In this document: positions 14,607 through 24,046 of the stretch, piece by piece
Layout: each line of letters opens with the position of its first letter
Position numbering within the stretch: the stretch's first letter is position 1
Origin: Streptomyces sp. cg36
GTDB lineage: Bacteria > Actinomycetota > Actinomycetes > Streptomycetales > Streptomycetaceae
Reading direction: 5' to 3'
Length of the DNA: 64,000 nucleotides
Assembly: GCF_041080675.1 (NCBI RefSeq)
Contig: NZ_CP163520.1
Location: 682,001 to 746,000, forward strand
The notes under the pieces: generated by a model
What the model was told of the DNA's origin: nothing
The model's input: the letters and a program-made list of their open reading frames with translations, nothing else
Databases searched by the model: none
Program-made: the position numbers and the translations under genes

Positions 14607-15466
14607 CGGTCCAAGAGCAGGAAGTCCCCGCCGCGTTCCTCCGCAGCGCCTACCAGAAGTCGGTCGCCGAGTACTGGAACCGCGAGAAGAACCCCGTGAA
14701 CCTGCGCCTGGGCGAGGTGGACGGGATCTACCACCACCACTACGGCATCGGCGTGGCCGACTGGTCCGTCCTGGAAGGCCCCGAGGAGACCCGCGAGGAG
14801 CGCCTCACCGCCGAACTGCACCGGCTGGAGTGCGCGCAGGCGGACCTGCTGATGACCCACCTCGGCGACCTCGGCCCCGAGCACCGGGTGCTGGACTCCG
14901 GTTCGGGGCGCGGCGGCAGCAGCATCGTGGCCAACCAGCGCTTCGGCTGCCGGGTCGACGGCATCTCCATCTCCGAGACCCAGGTCGCCTTCGCCAACGA
15001 CCGGGCCAGGGAGCGCGGGGTCGACGACAAGGTCCGCTTCCACCTCAAGAACATGCTGGACACCGGCTTCGAGACCGGCTCGTTCCAGGCCATCTGGAAC
15101 AACGAGAGCACCATGTACGTGGACCTGTCGGTGCTCTTCCCCGAGTACGCCCGGATGCTCAAGCACGGCGGCCGGTACGTCACCATCACCGGCTGCTACA
15201 ACGACGCCTACGGGCTGCCCTCCCGCGCGGTGAGCGAGATCAACGCCCACTACATCTGCAACATCCACCCGCGCAGCAGCTACTTCAAGGAGATGGCGGC
15301 CAACCGTCTGGTGCCGGTGAGCGTCCTCGACCTCACCCGGGCCACCGTCCCGTACTGGGAGCTGCGCGCCCGGTCCCCGCTGGCGACCGGCATCGAACGG
15401 GCCTTCCTCGACGCCTACAAGGACGGCAGCTTCCAGTACCTGCTGATCGCCGCCGACCGGGTCTGA
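14603..15466 (+). CDS. Geranyl diphosphate 2-C-methyltransferase
   Basis: A 287-residue SAM-dependent methyltransferase that adds a methyl to C2 of geranyl diphosphate, the first step to 2-methylisoborneol. Seen: VLDSGSGRGGSSIVANQRFG (SAM motif I), GISISETQVAFANDRA, NNESTMYVDL and CYNDAYGLPS. These match the GPP methyltransferase family and its cyclopropane-synthase-like fold; the length is the usual one. AAGGAG lies 8 nt before ATG. The gene looks intact, but its normal partner cyclase is missing and the encapsulin upstream is broken, so 2-methyl-GPP would have no local use. Confidence 0.9.
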   Translation: MTVQEQEVPAAFLRSAYQKSVAEYWNREKNPVNLRLGEVDGIYHHHYGIGVADWSVLEGPEETREERLTAELHRLECAQADLLMTHLGDLGPEHRVLDSGSGRGGSSIVANQRFGCRVDGISISETQVAFANDRARERGVDDKVRFHLKNMLDTGFETGSFQAIWNNESTMYVDLSVLFPEYARMLKHGGRYVTITGCYNDAYGLPSRAVSEINAHYICNIHPRSSYFKEMAANRLVPVSVLDLTRATVPYWELRARSPLATGIERAFLDAYKDGSFQYLLIAADRV

Positions 15467-15507
15467 GGGAGCGGGACCGCGAGGAAGAACAGCGGGCACA
15501 AAACCAA

Positions 15508-15543
15508 GGTGTCCCCCTTCGCGTGGCCGCGAAGGGGGACACC
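15508..15543. terminator. Bidirectional terminator hairpin
   Basis: GGTGTCCCCCTTCGCG (15508-15523) and its exact complement (15528-15543) form a perfect 16-bp stem with a 4-nt loop. It lies between the convergent methyltransferase and lipoprotein genes and can stop transcription from both sides. Confidence 0.9.
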
Positions 15544-15580
15544 CCTGCTGCTGATCGTCCTTGAGGGGGAAGGTGGTCGA

Positions 15581-16306
15581 TCAGAAGTCGTAGGGCTTGA
15601 CCGTGTTCCAGTTGGTGACGTCGGCCTCGGACCAGGTGAACGGCGACACCGCGCCCTTGGCGTCGAACGCGTCCAGCTCGGTGGCCGGGCCGGTGTCACC
15701 GGTGCGGTCGCGCAGGGCGATGCTGAAGCCGGTCGTGGTGTGCGTCCGGCCTCCGCCCGAGAAGAGGTTCACGGCCGAGTAGGCACGGCCGCCGGGCTGC
15801 AGCGTGATGCGCGCGCCGCCGCCCACCGCGTCCTTCGTCGAGTGGCGCAGGACGGTGGAGGTGTCGCCGAGCATCACCGAGGGGTACGAGGTCACCCAGC
15901 ACGGCCTGGAGTCCGCGTTGCGGGCGGTGATGAGCAGGTGCTCGCCGTTCTGCTTCGGGAAGCGGTGCAGCACGGCGAAGGAGATCTCCTCCCCCTTGCA
16001 CTGGCGCGCGGCGCTGGAGGCGGGGTTCTGGGATCCCCGGCCGCTGGCGTGCGTCGCCTTGGCGCCACCGGCCGAGCCGCCCGTGGAGCCGGACGCGGTG
16101 GAGTCCGAACCGCCCGTGGCGGAGCCCGTGTCGCCCGGGGTGCCGGAAGTGCCCGCCCCGGCCGGGGCCGCCGCCCCGCCCGTGCCGGACGCCTTGCCGT
16201 CGGCCTTCGCGTCGCCCTTGTCCGAGCTGCCGCAGGCCGTCACGGAGAACGCCAGCGCGGTGGCCGCCACGGCCAGTGCCGTGGTGCGGATTCGGGTCGT
16301 GCGCAT
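15581..16306 (-). CDS. Secreted lipoprotein, DUF4232-like
   Basis: A 241-residue lipoprotein. The signal peptide MRTTRIRTTALAVAATALA ends in the lipobox VTAC (Cys about residue 25). A long Gly/Ser/Ala/Asp linker (about 26-95) leads to a folded C-terminal domain with three cysteines and strands such as ARITLQPGGRAYSAVNLF and WSEADVTNWNTVKPYDF, the pattern of DUF4232 domains in actinobacterial cell-surface proteins. The function is unknown. The ATG at 16306 has AGGGAG 8 nt upstream. It follows hyg1 on the same strand with a 147-nt gap and is probably not part of the antibiotic pathway. Confidence 0.85.
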   Translation of the reverse strand: MRTTRIRTTALAVAATALAFSVTACGSSDKGDAKADGKASGTGGAAAPAGAGTSGTPGDTGSATGGSDSTASGSTGGSAGGAKATHASGRGSQNPASSAARQCKGEEISFAVLHRFPKQNGEHLLITARNADSRPCWVTSYPSVMLGDTSTVLRHSTKDAVGGGARITLQPGGRAYSAVNLFSGGGRTHTTTGFSIALRDRTGDTGPATELDAFDAKGAVSPFTWSEADVTNWNTVKPYDF

Positions 16307-16453
16307 GACGGGTTCTCCCTGCGGTGGTGCGGTGACGCGGCATTCGCGGGGCGTTCCCGCTCGTGGCACCCATCCTGGCCGGTCCCGCTGCCGCACCGCT
16401 GACGCCACGCTCACGTCCCGCTCACGTCCGCGCGCACCTGCGCGTGAGCGGTC

Positions 16454-19228
16454 TCAGTCGCCCGCGCGCGCCGTCGCCGCGAGCCGGGCCGCCGCCGCCT
16501 CGTGCCGGACGCGGAACCCGTCGTCCGCCGAGACCGACCGCAGCGCGCCGAGCGCGCGCACCGCGCCCTCGTCGAAGCCCGTAGCCTCCGCCTCCCGCGC
16601 CGCCTCGTCGAGCCGCCGGACGCCCTCGGCCGTGTCCCCCAGCCCGAGCAGCGCCTCTCCGGCCGTGGTGACCAGGAGCACCCGGGTGGCGTGCGGGGAG
16701 TCCGAGGGGGCGACCAGGGCGAGGGCCGCGTGCGCCGCGTCGTGGGCGGCCCGCCACTCCTCGGCGTCCAGCCGGTGCCGCCCCAGATGGTGCAGGGCCA
16801 GGCACTCGGTGTGCCGGTCGGCGGCCGTACGGGCGAGTCCGGCGGCCCGTTCGCACGTCCGCACCGCGTCGTGCGTGGCGCCGACCGCCGCCTGGGCCAG
16901 CGAGAGGTTGATCAGCGCGGTCGCCTCCGCACTGCGGTCGCCGGCCCGGGCGGCGAGCGCGGGCGCCGCCTCCAGGCAGGTCAGCGCCTCGGCCGTGCGG
17001 CCCTCCTCGGTCAGCACCCAGCCGAGCAGCGCCCGCACGCGTGCCTCGGCCCGGGGGTCCCCCTCGGCGCACGCCGCGTGCAGCGCCCACTCCAGCGGGG
17101 CCACCCAGCCGTCCCGTACGCGCCACACCACCAGCGGCCACAGGGCCAGGACGATCCGCCAGGTGCGGGCGTGCAGCCCGGCCGAGCGGGCCGCCGCCGC
17201 GGCGAGCGTGAGGTCCTCGCGCTCGGCCTCGTACCAGGCCATGGCGTCGGCGCGGTCCCTGAACTGCCGTACCGCGCGCGGGTGCTGGAAGCCGGCGGGC
17301 AGGTCGTAGCACGGTTCGTCGCCGGGCTCGGCCGCGTGGGTCGCCGCGAGCGCGGTGGCGATGTAGTGGTCGAGTACGCGCAGGAAGGCGGCGGGCGGGG
17401 CGTCCAGGCCGCGGGCGTAGAGACGGACGAGGTCGTGCAGGGCCCAGCGGCCCGGCGCGGTCTCGATGACCAGGTGGGCGGCGGTCAGCCGCTCCAGGGC
17501 GGACTCGGCGACGGCCGGTTCGGTGTCGGTGAGCGCGGCTGCCGCGTACCGGTCGACATGGGTGCCGGGGTGGCGGCCCAGCTGGGCGAAGTGGCGTCCG
17601 ACGTCCTCGGGGAGGCGGCGCAGGGTGAGCCGCAGGGCCGCCCGTACGCCGGTGTCCTCGACGTCGAGCAGGCTCAACCGGCGCGCCTCGTCGCCGAGTT
17701 CGTCCACCATGGCGGTGAGCGTCCAGCGCGGCCGGTCCGCGAGCCTGGCCGCGATCACCCGCAGCGCCAGCGGCAGCCCGCCGCACAGTTCGGCGAGGTG
17801 CCGGGCGGCGGCCGGTTCGGCCCGCACCCGTTCGGGGCCGAGCACTGCGGCGAGCAGGGCGGCGCTGTCGTCGGGTTCGAGGACGTCCACGGGCACGGGC
17901 CGGGCCGCGTCGGTGGCGATCAGCCCCCGCAGCCGGTATCTGCTGGTCACGACGGTGACGCAGTGGGGGCCGTCCGGCAGCAGTGGCCGGACCTGCTCGG
18001 ACGCGCGCACGTTGTCGAGGACGACGAGCAGACGGCGCTCGGCCGCCAGGGTGCGGAAGAGGGCCGCCGCGCCGTTCGCGGACTCGGGGATGCGGCGGGC
18101 CGGCACGCCGAGCGCGAGCAGGAATTCGCGCAGCACGTCGGTGAGCGCGGGTTCGCCCGTGTCCCCGAAGCCCCGCAGGTCGGCGTAGAGGCGCCCGTCG
18201 GGGAACGCGGCCCGGTTGCGGTGCGCCCACTGCACCACGAGCGCCGTCTTGCCGACTCCGGCGGGCCCGGTGACCAGGCAGATCGGGGCGTCCCCGACGG
18301 CGGCGCGGGAGAGCGCCGCGCACTCGGCCGCCCGTCCGTGGAAGCCGCGGGGCGCGCGGGGCAGGAGGTCGGGCGCCGGGGTGTGCGCGAGCGGGTCCAT
18401 GGCGCTGGTGGCCGCCGGGGCGAGGTGGACCGGCGCACCGGCCGGGCCGGTGTCCGCCTGCCCGCCGTCCGCGGCCCCGGCCTCCCCGTCGTTCCCGCGC
18501 AGGGCCAGCGCGTGCGCCTCGGCCAGTTCGCGCCCGGGGTCCAGGCCCAGCTCGTCGGCGAGCAGGCGCCGGGTGCGCTGGAACCACTCCAGGGCCTGGG
18601 AGCGGCTGCCCGCCCGGTGCAGGGCGGTCACCAGCGCCGCCGAGAGGGACTCGCGCAGCGGGTGGGCGACCGCCTCGGCGCGGAGCAGGGCCACCGCCCG
18701 CGCGTGCTCGCCCAACTGCCCGTATCCGTAGGCGAGTTGCTCCACGGCCGTCAGCCTGAGCTCCTCCAGGGTGTGGGCGGCGGCCTGGAGGGGCGGGCCG
18801 GGGTGGACGCCGGTGAGCGCGGGTCCGCGCCACAGCGCGAGCGCCTCCCGGTAGCCCGCCACGGCGTCGGCGGCGGCCGTCCGCTCGCGGGCCCGGGCCA
18901 TCAGCGCCTCGAAGCGGTGGGCGTCGACGAGGTGCTCGGGCAGCCGCAGGACGTACGAGGCGCCCTCGGTCTCCAGCGACACCCCGTGGGCGGGTGCGTC
19001 GGCCGAGCCGAGCAGCGTCCGCAGCTGGGACACATGGCCCTGGATCACTCCCCGGGCGCGCGGCGGCGGCTCGTGGTCCCACAGGGCGTCCATCAACTGG
19101 TCCACCGGAACGGGCCGGTTGGGCTTCAGCAGCAGCGCCGCGAGCAGGCTGCGGCGCTTGGCCGGACCCAGCGCGAGATCGCCGGTCTCGGTGGCGACGG
19201 ACACCGCTCCGAGCAGCCGGAAATCCAC
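16454..19228 (-). CDS. hyg1: AfsR/SARP-family transcriptional activator
   Basis: A 924-residue regulator with the AfsR layout: an N-terminal OmpR-like winged helix (FRLLGAVSVA to about 95), a BTAD helical domain (about 100-250; WRGPALTGVHPGPPL, ELGLDPGRELAEAHALAL), an NB-ARC ATPase (Walker A VTGPAGVGKTAL, Walker B LLVVLDN), and a C-terminal TPR region. Such proteins activate antibiotic genes by binding direct repeats and recruiting RNA polymerase. GTG 19228 is preceded by AGGAGGG at good spacing; an upstream GTG/ATG extension has no support. Its position next to hyg2/hyg3 and my memory of the S. hygroscopicus cluster give the symbol by collinearity. Confidence 0.85.
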   Translation of the reverse strand: MDFRLLGAVSVATETGDLALGPAKRRSLLAALLLKPNRPVPVDQLMDALWDHEPPPRARGVIQGHVSQLRTLLGSADAPAHGVSLETEGASYVLRLPEHLVDAHRFEALMARARERTAAADAVAGYREALALWRGPALTGVHPGPPLQAAAHTLEELRLTAVEQLAYGYGQLGEHARAVALLRAEAVAHPLRESLSAALVTALHRAGSRSQALEWFQRTRRLLADELGLDPGRELAEAHALALRGNDGEAGAADGGQADTGPAGAPVHLAPAATSAMDPLAHTPAPDLLPRAPRGFHGRAAECAALSRAAVGDAPICLVTGPAGVGKTALVVQWAHRNRAAFPDGRLYADLRGFGDTGEPALTDVLREFLLALGVPARRIPESANGAAALFRTLAAERRLLVVLDNVRASEQVRPLLPDGPHCVTVVTSRYRLRGLIATDAARPVPVDVLEPDDSAALLAAVLGPERVRAEPAAARHLAELCGGLPLALRVIAARLADRPRWTLTAMVDELGDEARRLSLLDVEDTGVRAALRLTLRRLPEDVGRHFAQLGRHPGTHVDRYAAAALTDTEPAVAESALERLTAAHLVIETAPGRWALHDLVRLYARGLDAPPAAFLRVLDHYIATALAATHAAEPGDEPCYDLPAGFQHPRAVRQFRDRADAMAWYEAEREDLTLAAAAARSAGLHARTWRIVLALWPLVVWRVRDGWVAPLEWALHAACAEGDPRAEARVRALLGWVLTEEGRTAEALTCLEAAPALAARAGDRSAEATALINLSLAQAAVGATHDAVRTCERAAGLARTAADRHTECLALHHLGRHRLDAEEWRAAHDAAHAALALVAPSDSPHATRVLLVTTAGEALLGLGDTAEGVRRLDEAAREAEATGFDEGAVRALGALRSVSADDGFRVRHEAAAARLAATARAGD

Positions 19229-19378
19229 TGACGCACCCTCCTGTGGGGAAAAGTCCCAGGATACCGGTGGCCCGGCCACCCGATGACGGGTGCCCGGGCC
19301 CGCTCGGCGGGCCTGCCCGGAGGGTCGGCGGCCGGGAATCGGCGCGGGCCGATCGCGACCGGTGGCGCCGGGACGGCG

Positions 19379-20569
19379 CTATCCGGCGGTCGTGCCCGTG
19401 TACCCCTCGGCCAGCCGTACGCTGCCCGCGCCGGGCGCCACCACGCCCTCCAGCTCACCGATCCGGCGCCGTACGTCGAAGGGGGTGTCGCCGGGTGCGC
19501 GGTGCAGCATCGTGGTCATCCAGTACGAGAAGTGCTGGGTGCGCCACACCCGGGACAGGGCCCGGGGGCCGTACTCGTCCAGCAGGCCGAGGTCGCGTTT
19601 GGTGACGGCGCGCTCCACCACCTCGGCGAGGACCCGCACGTCGGCCAGGGCGAGGTTGAGGCCCTTGGCGCCGGTGGGCGGGACGGTGTGGGCGGCGTCA
19701 CCCGCGAGCAGCATCGCGCCGTACCGCATCGGCTCGCAGACGAAGCTGCGGAAGGGCAGCACCGAGCGGTCGACGACCGGTCCCTCCTTGAGCGCGAAGC
19801 CGTCCGTGCCGCTCACCCGTGCCTGGAGCTCGGCCCAGATCCGCTCGTCCGGCCAGTCGGCCGGGTCCTCGCCGGGGTCGCACTGGAAGTACATGCGCTG
19901 GACGGTGTCGGTGCGCCGGCTGATGAGCGCGAACCCGCGCTCGGAGTGGGTGTAGACGAGTTCGTCGGCGCTGGGCGGGGCTTCGACCAGGACGCCGAAC
20001 CAGGCGTAGGGGTATGCGCGGAAGTAGTGGGTGCGGGCCGCCTCGGGCACCGCCGAGCGGCACACTCCGCGCGAGCCGTCGGCGCCGACCAGGATGTCGC
20101 AGCGCACTTCGCGGGCCCTGCCGTCGGCGTCGGTGAACAGGATTCCGGGCAACTCACCGGTGAGGTCCACCACTTGGGTGTCCGAGACGCCGTAGCGCAC
20201 GTCCGCGCCGTCGCGGGCGCGGGCGTCGGCGAGGTCGACGAACACCTCGGTCTGCGGGTAGAGCCACACGCCCTCCCCCACCAGCGCCTCGAAGTCGATG
20301 CGGTGGCTGCGCCCGCCGAAGCGCAGCGAGATGCCCGCGTGCGGCACGCCGTCGCGCAGCACCCGGTCCGAGACCCCGGTGCCGGTGAGCAGCCGGACGT
20401 TGTCGGCCTCCAGGATGCCCGCACGGCTGGTGGCCTCGATCTCGGCCCGGGTGCGGTTGTCGACCACCACCGAGTCGATGTCCGCGCGGGCCAGCAGGTG
20501 CGAGAGCATCAGTCCGGCCGGGCCCGCGCCGACTATGCCGACGGTCGTCCGGGTGGGAGCTGCGGGCAT
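19379..20569 (-). CDS. hyg2: 4-Hydroxybenzoate 3-monooxygenase-type flavoprotein
   Basis: A 396-residue FAD-dependent aromatic hydroxylase of the PobA family (usual length about 394). VGIVGAGPAGLMLSHLL (9-25) is the FAD-binding GxGxxG, DILVGADGSRGVCR the NAD(P)H/FAD motif, and AMLLAGDAAHTVPPTGAKG the second FAD motif. PobA hydroxylates 4-hydroxybenzoate to protocatechuate with NADPH and oxygen. In hygromycin A synthesis it would supply the catechol oxygen, either on free 4-hydroxybenzoate or on the later cinnamoyl intermediate; the sequence cannot decide. AAAGGGA precedes ATG 20569. It is divergent from hyg3. The symbol is by collinearity. Confidence 0.85.
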   Translation of the reverse strand: MPAAPTRTTVGIVGAGPAGLMLSHLLARADIDSVVVDNRTRAEIEATSRAGILEADNVRLLTGTGVSDRVLRDGVPHAGISLRFGGRSHRIDFEALVGEGVWLYPQTEVFVDLADARARDGADVRYGVSDTQVVDLTGELPGILFTDADGRAREVRCDILVGADGSRGVCRSAVPEAARTHYFRAYPYAWFGVLVEAPPSADELVYTHSERGFALISRRTDTVQRMYFQCDPGEDPADWPDERIWAELQARVSGTDGFALKEGPVVDRSVLPFRSFVCEPMRYGAMLLAGDAAHTVPPTGAKGLNLALADVRVLAEVVERAVTKRDLGLLDEYGPRALSRVWRTQHFSYWMTTMLHRAPGDTPFDVRRRIGELEGVVAPGAGSVRLAEGYTGTTAG

Positions 20570-21160
20570 GTGTGGTCCCTTTCCGCTCGGTCGTGGGTGT
20601 CCCATGGGACCAGGGTGGGGGGTGCGGCACGGCTGACGGTAGAGGGCTTCTTGCAAATCCTTCGCAACAGCACAATAGCGCCTGCCCGCCCCCGAATTGC
20701 CAGCTGTCCGCCCGCTGCAGGCCCGGCCTCACGCAGAGATCCACAAAGCCTTCACGCCGACCGCCGCTTCCGACAGGTCAGCCGGTTTATCGCGGCTTTT
20801 CCGACAACGCAACCGGAATTCCCGCACGTTTATACCTCGGCGGAATCGGGCAACGTGACTGGTCCCCGTGGTGCACCACCCGTACGCGATGATCGCGACT
20901 GTCCGGAATCCGACCTTGCAACTGGCCCGTGAGCTGGCGAAGGTTGAATGCGATACCTCGCCGATCCGGAAGGGGAACCAGGTGTTTCCGCCACCTTTGC
21001 GGGCCGCCCGCGCGGGCCCGGTGCCGCAGGGTGCCCGCTCCCCGGAACCCAGGGCGGGCCACGGACACGAGCGAGGAAAGCGGCGCACCGAATCCCCCCA
21101 CTCCGCCGCCGAGGAGTGAGTGGGGCAGAACCAATGGCACCACCACTCACTTGGGGAATC
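20570..21160. other. 591-nt divergent promoter region between hyg2 and hyg3
   Basis: No gene is seen. The middle (about 20640-20950) is relatively AT-rich and must hold the hyg2 and hyg3 promoters, but I could not assign confident -35/-10 pairs. No StrR-type GTTCGAC dyad was found here, in contrast to the region before hyg4, so hyg3 may not regulate itself through such a site. Confidence 0.5.
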
Positions 21161-22129
21161 ATGTCGATAGTTCCTGACTTACCATGCGAGGACCGTACTG
21201 ACAACTTCCTTCCACTCCAGCGGTACATCAGCGAGTACTGCGTATCCCTCCCCATCGGGTCGCTCCTCCCCGCGGACTCCCCCCGTCTCAACGGCGAGAA
21301 CATGGAGTACGTCCGGCTGATGGCGGAACTCGACGACGAGCTCCAGCCGATCGTCGTGCACAAGCAGTCCATGCGCGTGATCGACGGAATGCACCGCGTA
21401 CGGGCCGGAGCCGCCCGCGGTGACACCACCATCAGCGCACGCTATTTCTCGGGCACGGAGAGCGAAGCCTTCCTGTTCGCCGTCCAGTCGAATACGAAGC
21501 ACGGCCTCCCCCTCACCCGCGAGGACCGCAGGGCCGCCGCGGCAAGGATCATCGAATCCTTTCCCAGCATGTCGGACCGAGCCCTTTCACGGTTCACCGG
21601 GCTCGCTCAGCAGACCGTCGCCAAGATCAGGCACCAACTCCCCGCGGGGCGTGCCCATGAAGCGCGCATCGGCGTGGACGGACGCGCCAGACCCATCAAT
21701 CCCAAAGAGAACCGGAGGGTCGCCGAAGAGTATCTCAAGCAGAATCCCCACGCCTCGCTCAGGGAAATCGCTCGGGCCGCCAACATCTCGCCCTCGACCG
21801 CGCAGGACGTACGCCGGCGGGCCACCCGCGAGCAGGCTCCACCGGATCTCCCGACGGCGCAACTGCCCGCCCTCCCCCGCCAGGGCAGCCGCATACGCGA
21901 TCCCGAACAGCTACGGCATCTGGAACTGCTGGCCCGCGACCCGTCCGTCCGGCACACCGACGCGGGGCGCATGCTGGTGCAGTGGCTGCGTCTGACGGCG
22001 GCCGTCAGCAAGAACCACCGGGTGATTGTGAACAGCGTTCCCGAGCACTGCGCCGGAATCGCCGCACAGGCGATGCGGGTGTGTCTGGCGGACCTGGAGG
22101 AGTTCGCCAGGAATCTGGAGCGACGCTGA
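21161..22129 (+). CDS. hyg3: StrR-family pathway-specific activator (ParB-like N-domain), TTA-containing
   Basis: A 322-residue DNA-binding activator of the StrR/NovG family. The ParB-like half holds LPIGSLLPADSPRLNGEN (34-51), IVVHKQSMRVIDGMHRVRAG and AVQSNTKHGLPLTREDRRAAA. Two helix-turn-helix segments follow: MSDRALSRFTGLAQQTVAKI and ASLREIARAANISPSTAQDV. Codon 7 is TTA (21179-21181). Because no start codon lies between it and the conserved core, the TTA must be translated, making expression depend on the rare bldA leucyl-tRNA. An alternative start is ATG 21134. A matching operator lies at 22161-22194, before hyg4. The symbol is by collinearity. Confidence 0.85.
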   Translation: MSIVPDLPCEDRTDNFLPLQRYISEYCVSLPIGSLLPADSPRLNGENMEYVRLMAELDDELQPIVVHKQSMRVIDGMHRVRAGAARGDTTISARYFSGTESEAFLFAVQSNTKHGLPLTREDRRAAAARIIESFPSMSDRALSRFTGLAQQTVAKIRHQLPAGRAHEARIGVDGRARPINPKENRRVAEEYLKQNPHASLREIARAANISPSTAQDVRRRATREQAPPDLPTAQLPALPRQGSRIRDPEQLRHLELLARDPSVRHTDAGRMLVQWLRLTAAVSKNHRVIVNSVPEHCAGIAAQAMRVCLADLEEFARNLERR

Positions 22130-22160
22130 GGCCGTGGTCCCCCCACACGACCGGCTCCGG

Positions 22161-22194
22161 GTGTTCGACTGCACAACTTCGTGCGGTCGAACAC
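22161..22194. promoter_or_regulatory. StrR-like operator
   Basis: A 14-nt dyad: GTGTTCGACTGCAC and GTGCGGTCGAACAC around AACTTC, with one G-T mismatch. It matches the StrR consensus as I remember it (GTTCGActG, about 11 nt, CagTcGAAc), except that the spacer counts 12 here. It lies 18 nt upstream of a -35-like TTGACC and 32 nt past the hyg3 stop, so Hyg3 probably binds here to activate hyg4 and the genes after it. Confidence 0.75.
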
Positions 22195-22211
22195 CCTCCC
22201 CCGAACACCGC

Positions 22212-22241
22212 TTGACCCGCCGCTTCCGGAACTCCTAGCCT
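22212..22241 (+). promoter_or_regulatory. Predicted hyg4 promoter
   Basis: TTGACC (22212-22217) and TAGCCT (22236-22241) are separated by 18 nt, a good fit to the vegetative consensus of Streptomyces. It lies just downstream of the StrR-like dyad and about 140 nt before the hyg4 start, and would drive the long plus-strand operon hyg4 to hyg20. Confidence 0.6.
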
Positions 22242-22379
22242 TCTTCAGGCTTGATCATCCGGATCGCGGCAATCGGCCGCACACCGGAATTCCTCCCGAC
22301 AAGTGACCGCGCGGACCGCAGATTTCGCGCACACCGTTCGTCCACTGCCCGTAGTGAATCCGTGTGGAACGGTCGTGAT

Positions 22380-22892
22380 ATGTCAGAACGGCTGAATCAA
22401 TTCGCTTCGGCGCCTCCGCAGACAAGGATGCTCCTGTGCGCGGACGGGTCGACGACCCTGCTGCTCGACGCCCTCGTCGGAGAGCCCCTGAGCATACGGG
22501 TCGACCATCAGCAGCAGATTCCCGCCGCGCGCCTCCAGCGCATCGGGTGCCACATTCTGGGAGCCGCGTCCGACGACATGGTCGTCGACCGCCAGTCCCG
22601 GATCCTCACCACGAACCTGGAAGTCATCAGCGTCAACCGGGTCGTGATCGCCGGTCCGGACCGGGACAAACTCATCCCGCCCCCCGAGGAGTTGCTGGGC
22701 CCCTATCTCAAGAGGGCCGGCCTGCCGATCAAGCGCGAACCGCTCGCCGTGTCCCGGGACACCTGGCCGCTGGACAGCGCCGATCCCGAATGCGTCAGCA
22801 AGGAATACATCATCTACTGCGGCGAAGCCGGTCGGGTGTACATCCACGAGAAGTTCAACCCCCGGTTCGTGCCCCTCAAGAAGGACGGGTGA
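22380..22892 (+). CDS. hyg4: Chorismate pyruvate-lyase family protein (4-hydroxybenzoate former)
   Basis: A 170-residue protein resembling the small chorismate lyases of the DUF98/Rv2949c type. RMLLCADGSTTLLLDALVGE (16-35) and RQSRILTTNLEVISVNRVVI follow that pattern, and the length is typical. These enzymes split chorismate into pyruvate and 4-hydroxybenzoate. That product is the starter needed for the aromatic unit of hygromycin A, and hyg2, a 4-hydroxybenzoate hydroxylase type, is nearby. ATG 22380 is chosen because upstream in-frame codons lack homology; the ribosome site (GGAACGG) is weak. The StrR-like operator and promoter lie 140-220 nt upstream. The symbol is by collinearity. Confidence 0.8.
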   Translation: MSERLNQFASAPPQTRMLLCADGSTTLLLDALVGEPLSIRVDHQQQIPAARLQRIGCHILGAASDDMVVDRQSRILTTNLEVISVNRVVIAGPDRDKLIPPPEELLGPYLKRAGLPIKREPLAVSRDTWPLDSADPECVSKEYIIYCGEAGRVYIHEKFNPRFVPLKKDG

Positions 22893-22938
22893 GCGAGATG
22901 ACACACCACAGCAGCGTGCCGCTCCGGAGTGACTCGGA

Positions 22939-23997
22939 GTGAAGCGGGCACTGATAACCGGAATCACCGGTCAGGACGGCTCCTACCTCGCCGACCTGTT
23001 GCTGGAGAAGGGTTACGAAGTCCATGGCATCGTGCGGCGGAGCTCCTCGTTCAACACCAGGCGGCTCGACCACATCTACCGCGATCCGCACGACGCGGGC
23101 CGGCGCCTGATCCTGCACTACGGCGACGTCAGCGACGCCAGCAGGCTGGTGACCCTGCTCGCCCGCATCCGGCCGGACGAGGTCTACCACCTGGCGGCCC
23201 AGTCGCATGTGCGGGTGAGCTTCGACGAGCCGGAGAACACCGGCAACATCACCGGGATCGGCACCACGCGCCTGCTGGAGGCCATCTTGATGTCCGCCCG
23301 GGACATCCGGTACTACCAGGCTTCCTCGTCGGAGATGTTCGGCGCCACCCCGCCCCCGCAGAGCGAGCGGACCGCCTTCCATCCGCGCAGCCCGTACGGC
23401 GCCGCGAAGGTCTACAGCTACTGGATGACCCGCAACTACCGCGAGGCGTACGGGATGTTCGCGGTCAACGGCATCCTCTTCAACCACGAGTCCCCGCGCC
23501 GCGGCGAGACCTTCGTGACCCGGAAGATCGCCCGTGCGGCGGCCCGCATCAAGAACGGCCTGGAGAAGCACCTCTACCTCGGCAACATCGACGCCGTGCG
23601 CGACTGGGGGTACGCCCCCGAGTACGTCGAGGGCATGTGGCGGATGCTCCAGCGCGACGAGCCGGACGACTACGTCCTGGCCACCGGTGTCGGCACCACC
23701 GTGCGGGAGTTCGCCGAGCACTGCTTCTCCCACGTCGGCCTCGACTGGCGCACCCACGTCCGCTACGACGAGGCGTATGTGCGCCCGGCCGAGGTGGACG
23801 CGCTGATCGGCGACCCCGGCAAGGCCCGCACCTCACTGGGCTGGACCGCGCGCACCTCCGTGGACCGGCTGGCCCAGATCATGGTGGACGCCGAGCTCGC
23901 CCGCCTGGGCAGCCCGGGGCGCGAGCCCCTGGGCACGGTCCCGTTCGCGGACTCCCGGGCCCACCACGAGCAGGTGCGGGGGGTCTCCCCCCGCTGA
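22939..23997 (+). CDS. hyg5: GDP-mannose 4,6-dehydratase
   Basis: A 352-residue short-chain dehydratase (extended SDR). [20 protein letters not shown] (4-23) is the GMD nucleotide-binding signature, [15 protein letters not shown] the substrate loop, and the catalytic set is in SSSEMFG and [10 protein letters not shown] (YxxxK). It converts GDP-D-mannose to GDP-4-keto-6-deoxymannose, the first step to the 6-deoxyhexose of hygromycin A. Hyg23 (GDP-fucose synthase type) would act next. GTG 22939 has CGGAG 8-12 nt upstream; the C-terminus is slightly extended with a proline-rich tail. The symbol is by collinearity. Confidence 0.93.
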   Translation: MKRALITGITGQDGSYLADLLLEKGYEVHGIVRRSSSFNTRRLDHIYRDPHDAGRRLILHYGDVSDASRLVTLLARIRPDEVYHLAAQSHVRVSFDEPENTGNITGIGTTRLLEAILMSARDIRYYQASSSEMFGATPPPQSERTAFHPRSPYGAAKVYSYWMTRNYREAYGMFAVNGILFNHESPRRGETFVTRKIARAAARIKNGLEKHLYLGNIDAVRDWGYAPEYVEGMWRMLQRDEPDDYVLATGVGTTVREFAEHCFSHVGLDWRTHVRYDEAYVRPAEVDALIGDPGKARTSLGWTARTSVDRLAQIMVDAELARLGSPGREPLGTVPFADSRAHHEQVRGVSPR

Positions 23998-24046
23998 CCG
24001 GCCAGCCATCCGTCTCCCCCGTCCGCCCCGGCACCCGGAGCCGTCC

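Noticed and set aside
22898..22942. A 14-codon frame between hyg4 and hyg5
   Set aside because: Too short, no own ribosome site; it overlaps the hyg5 ribosome site and start.
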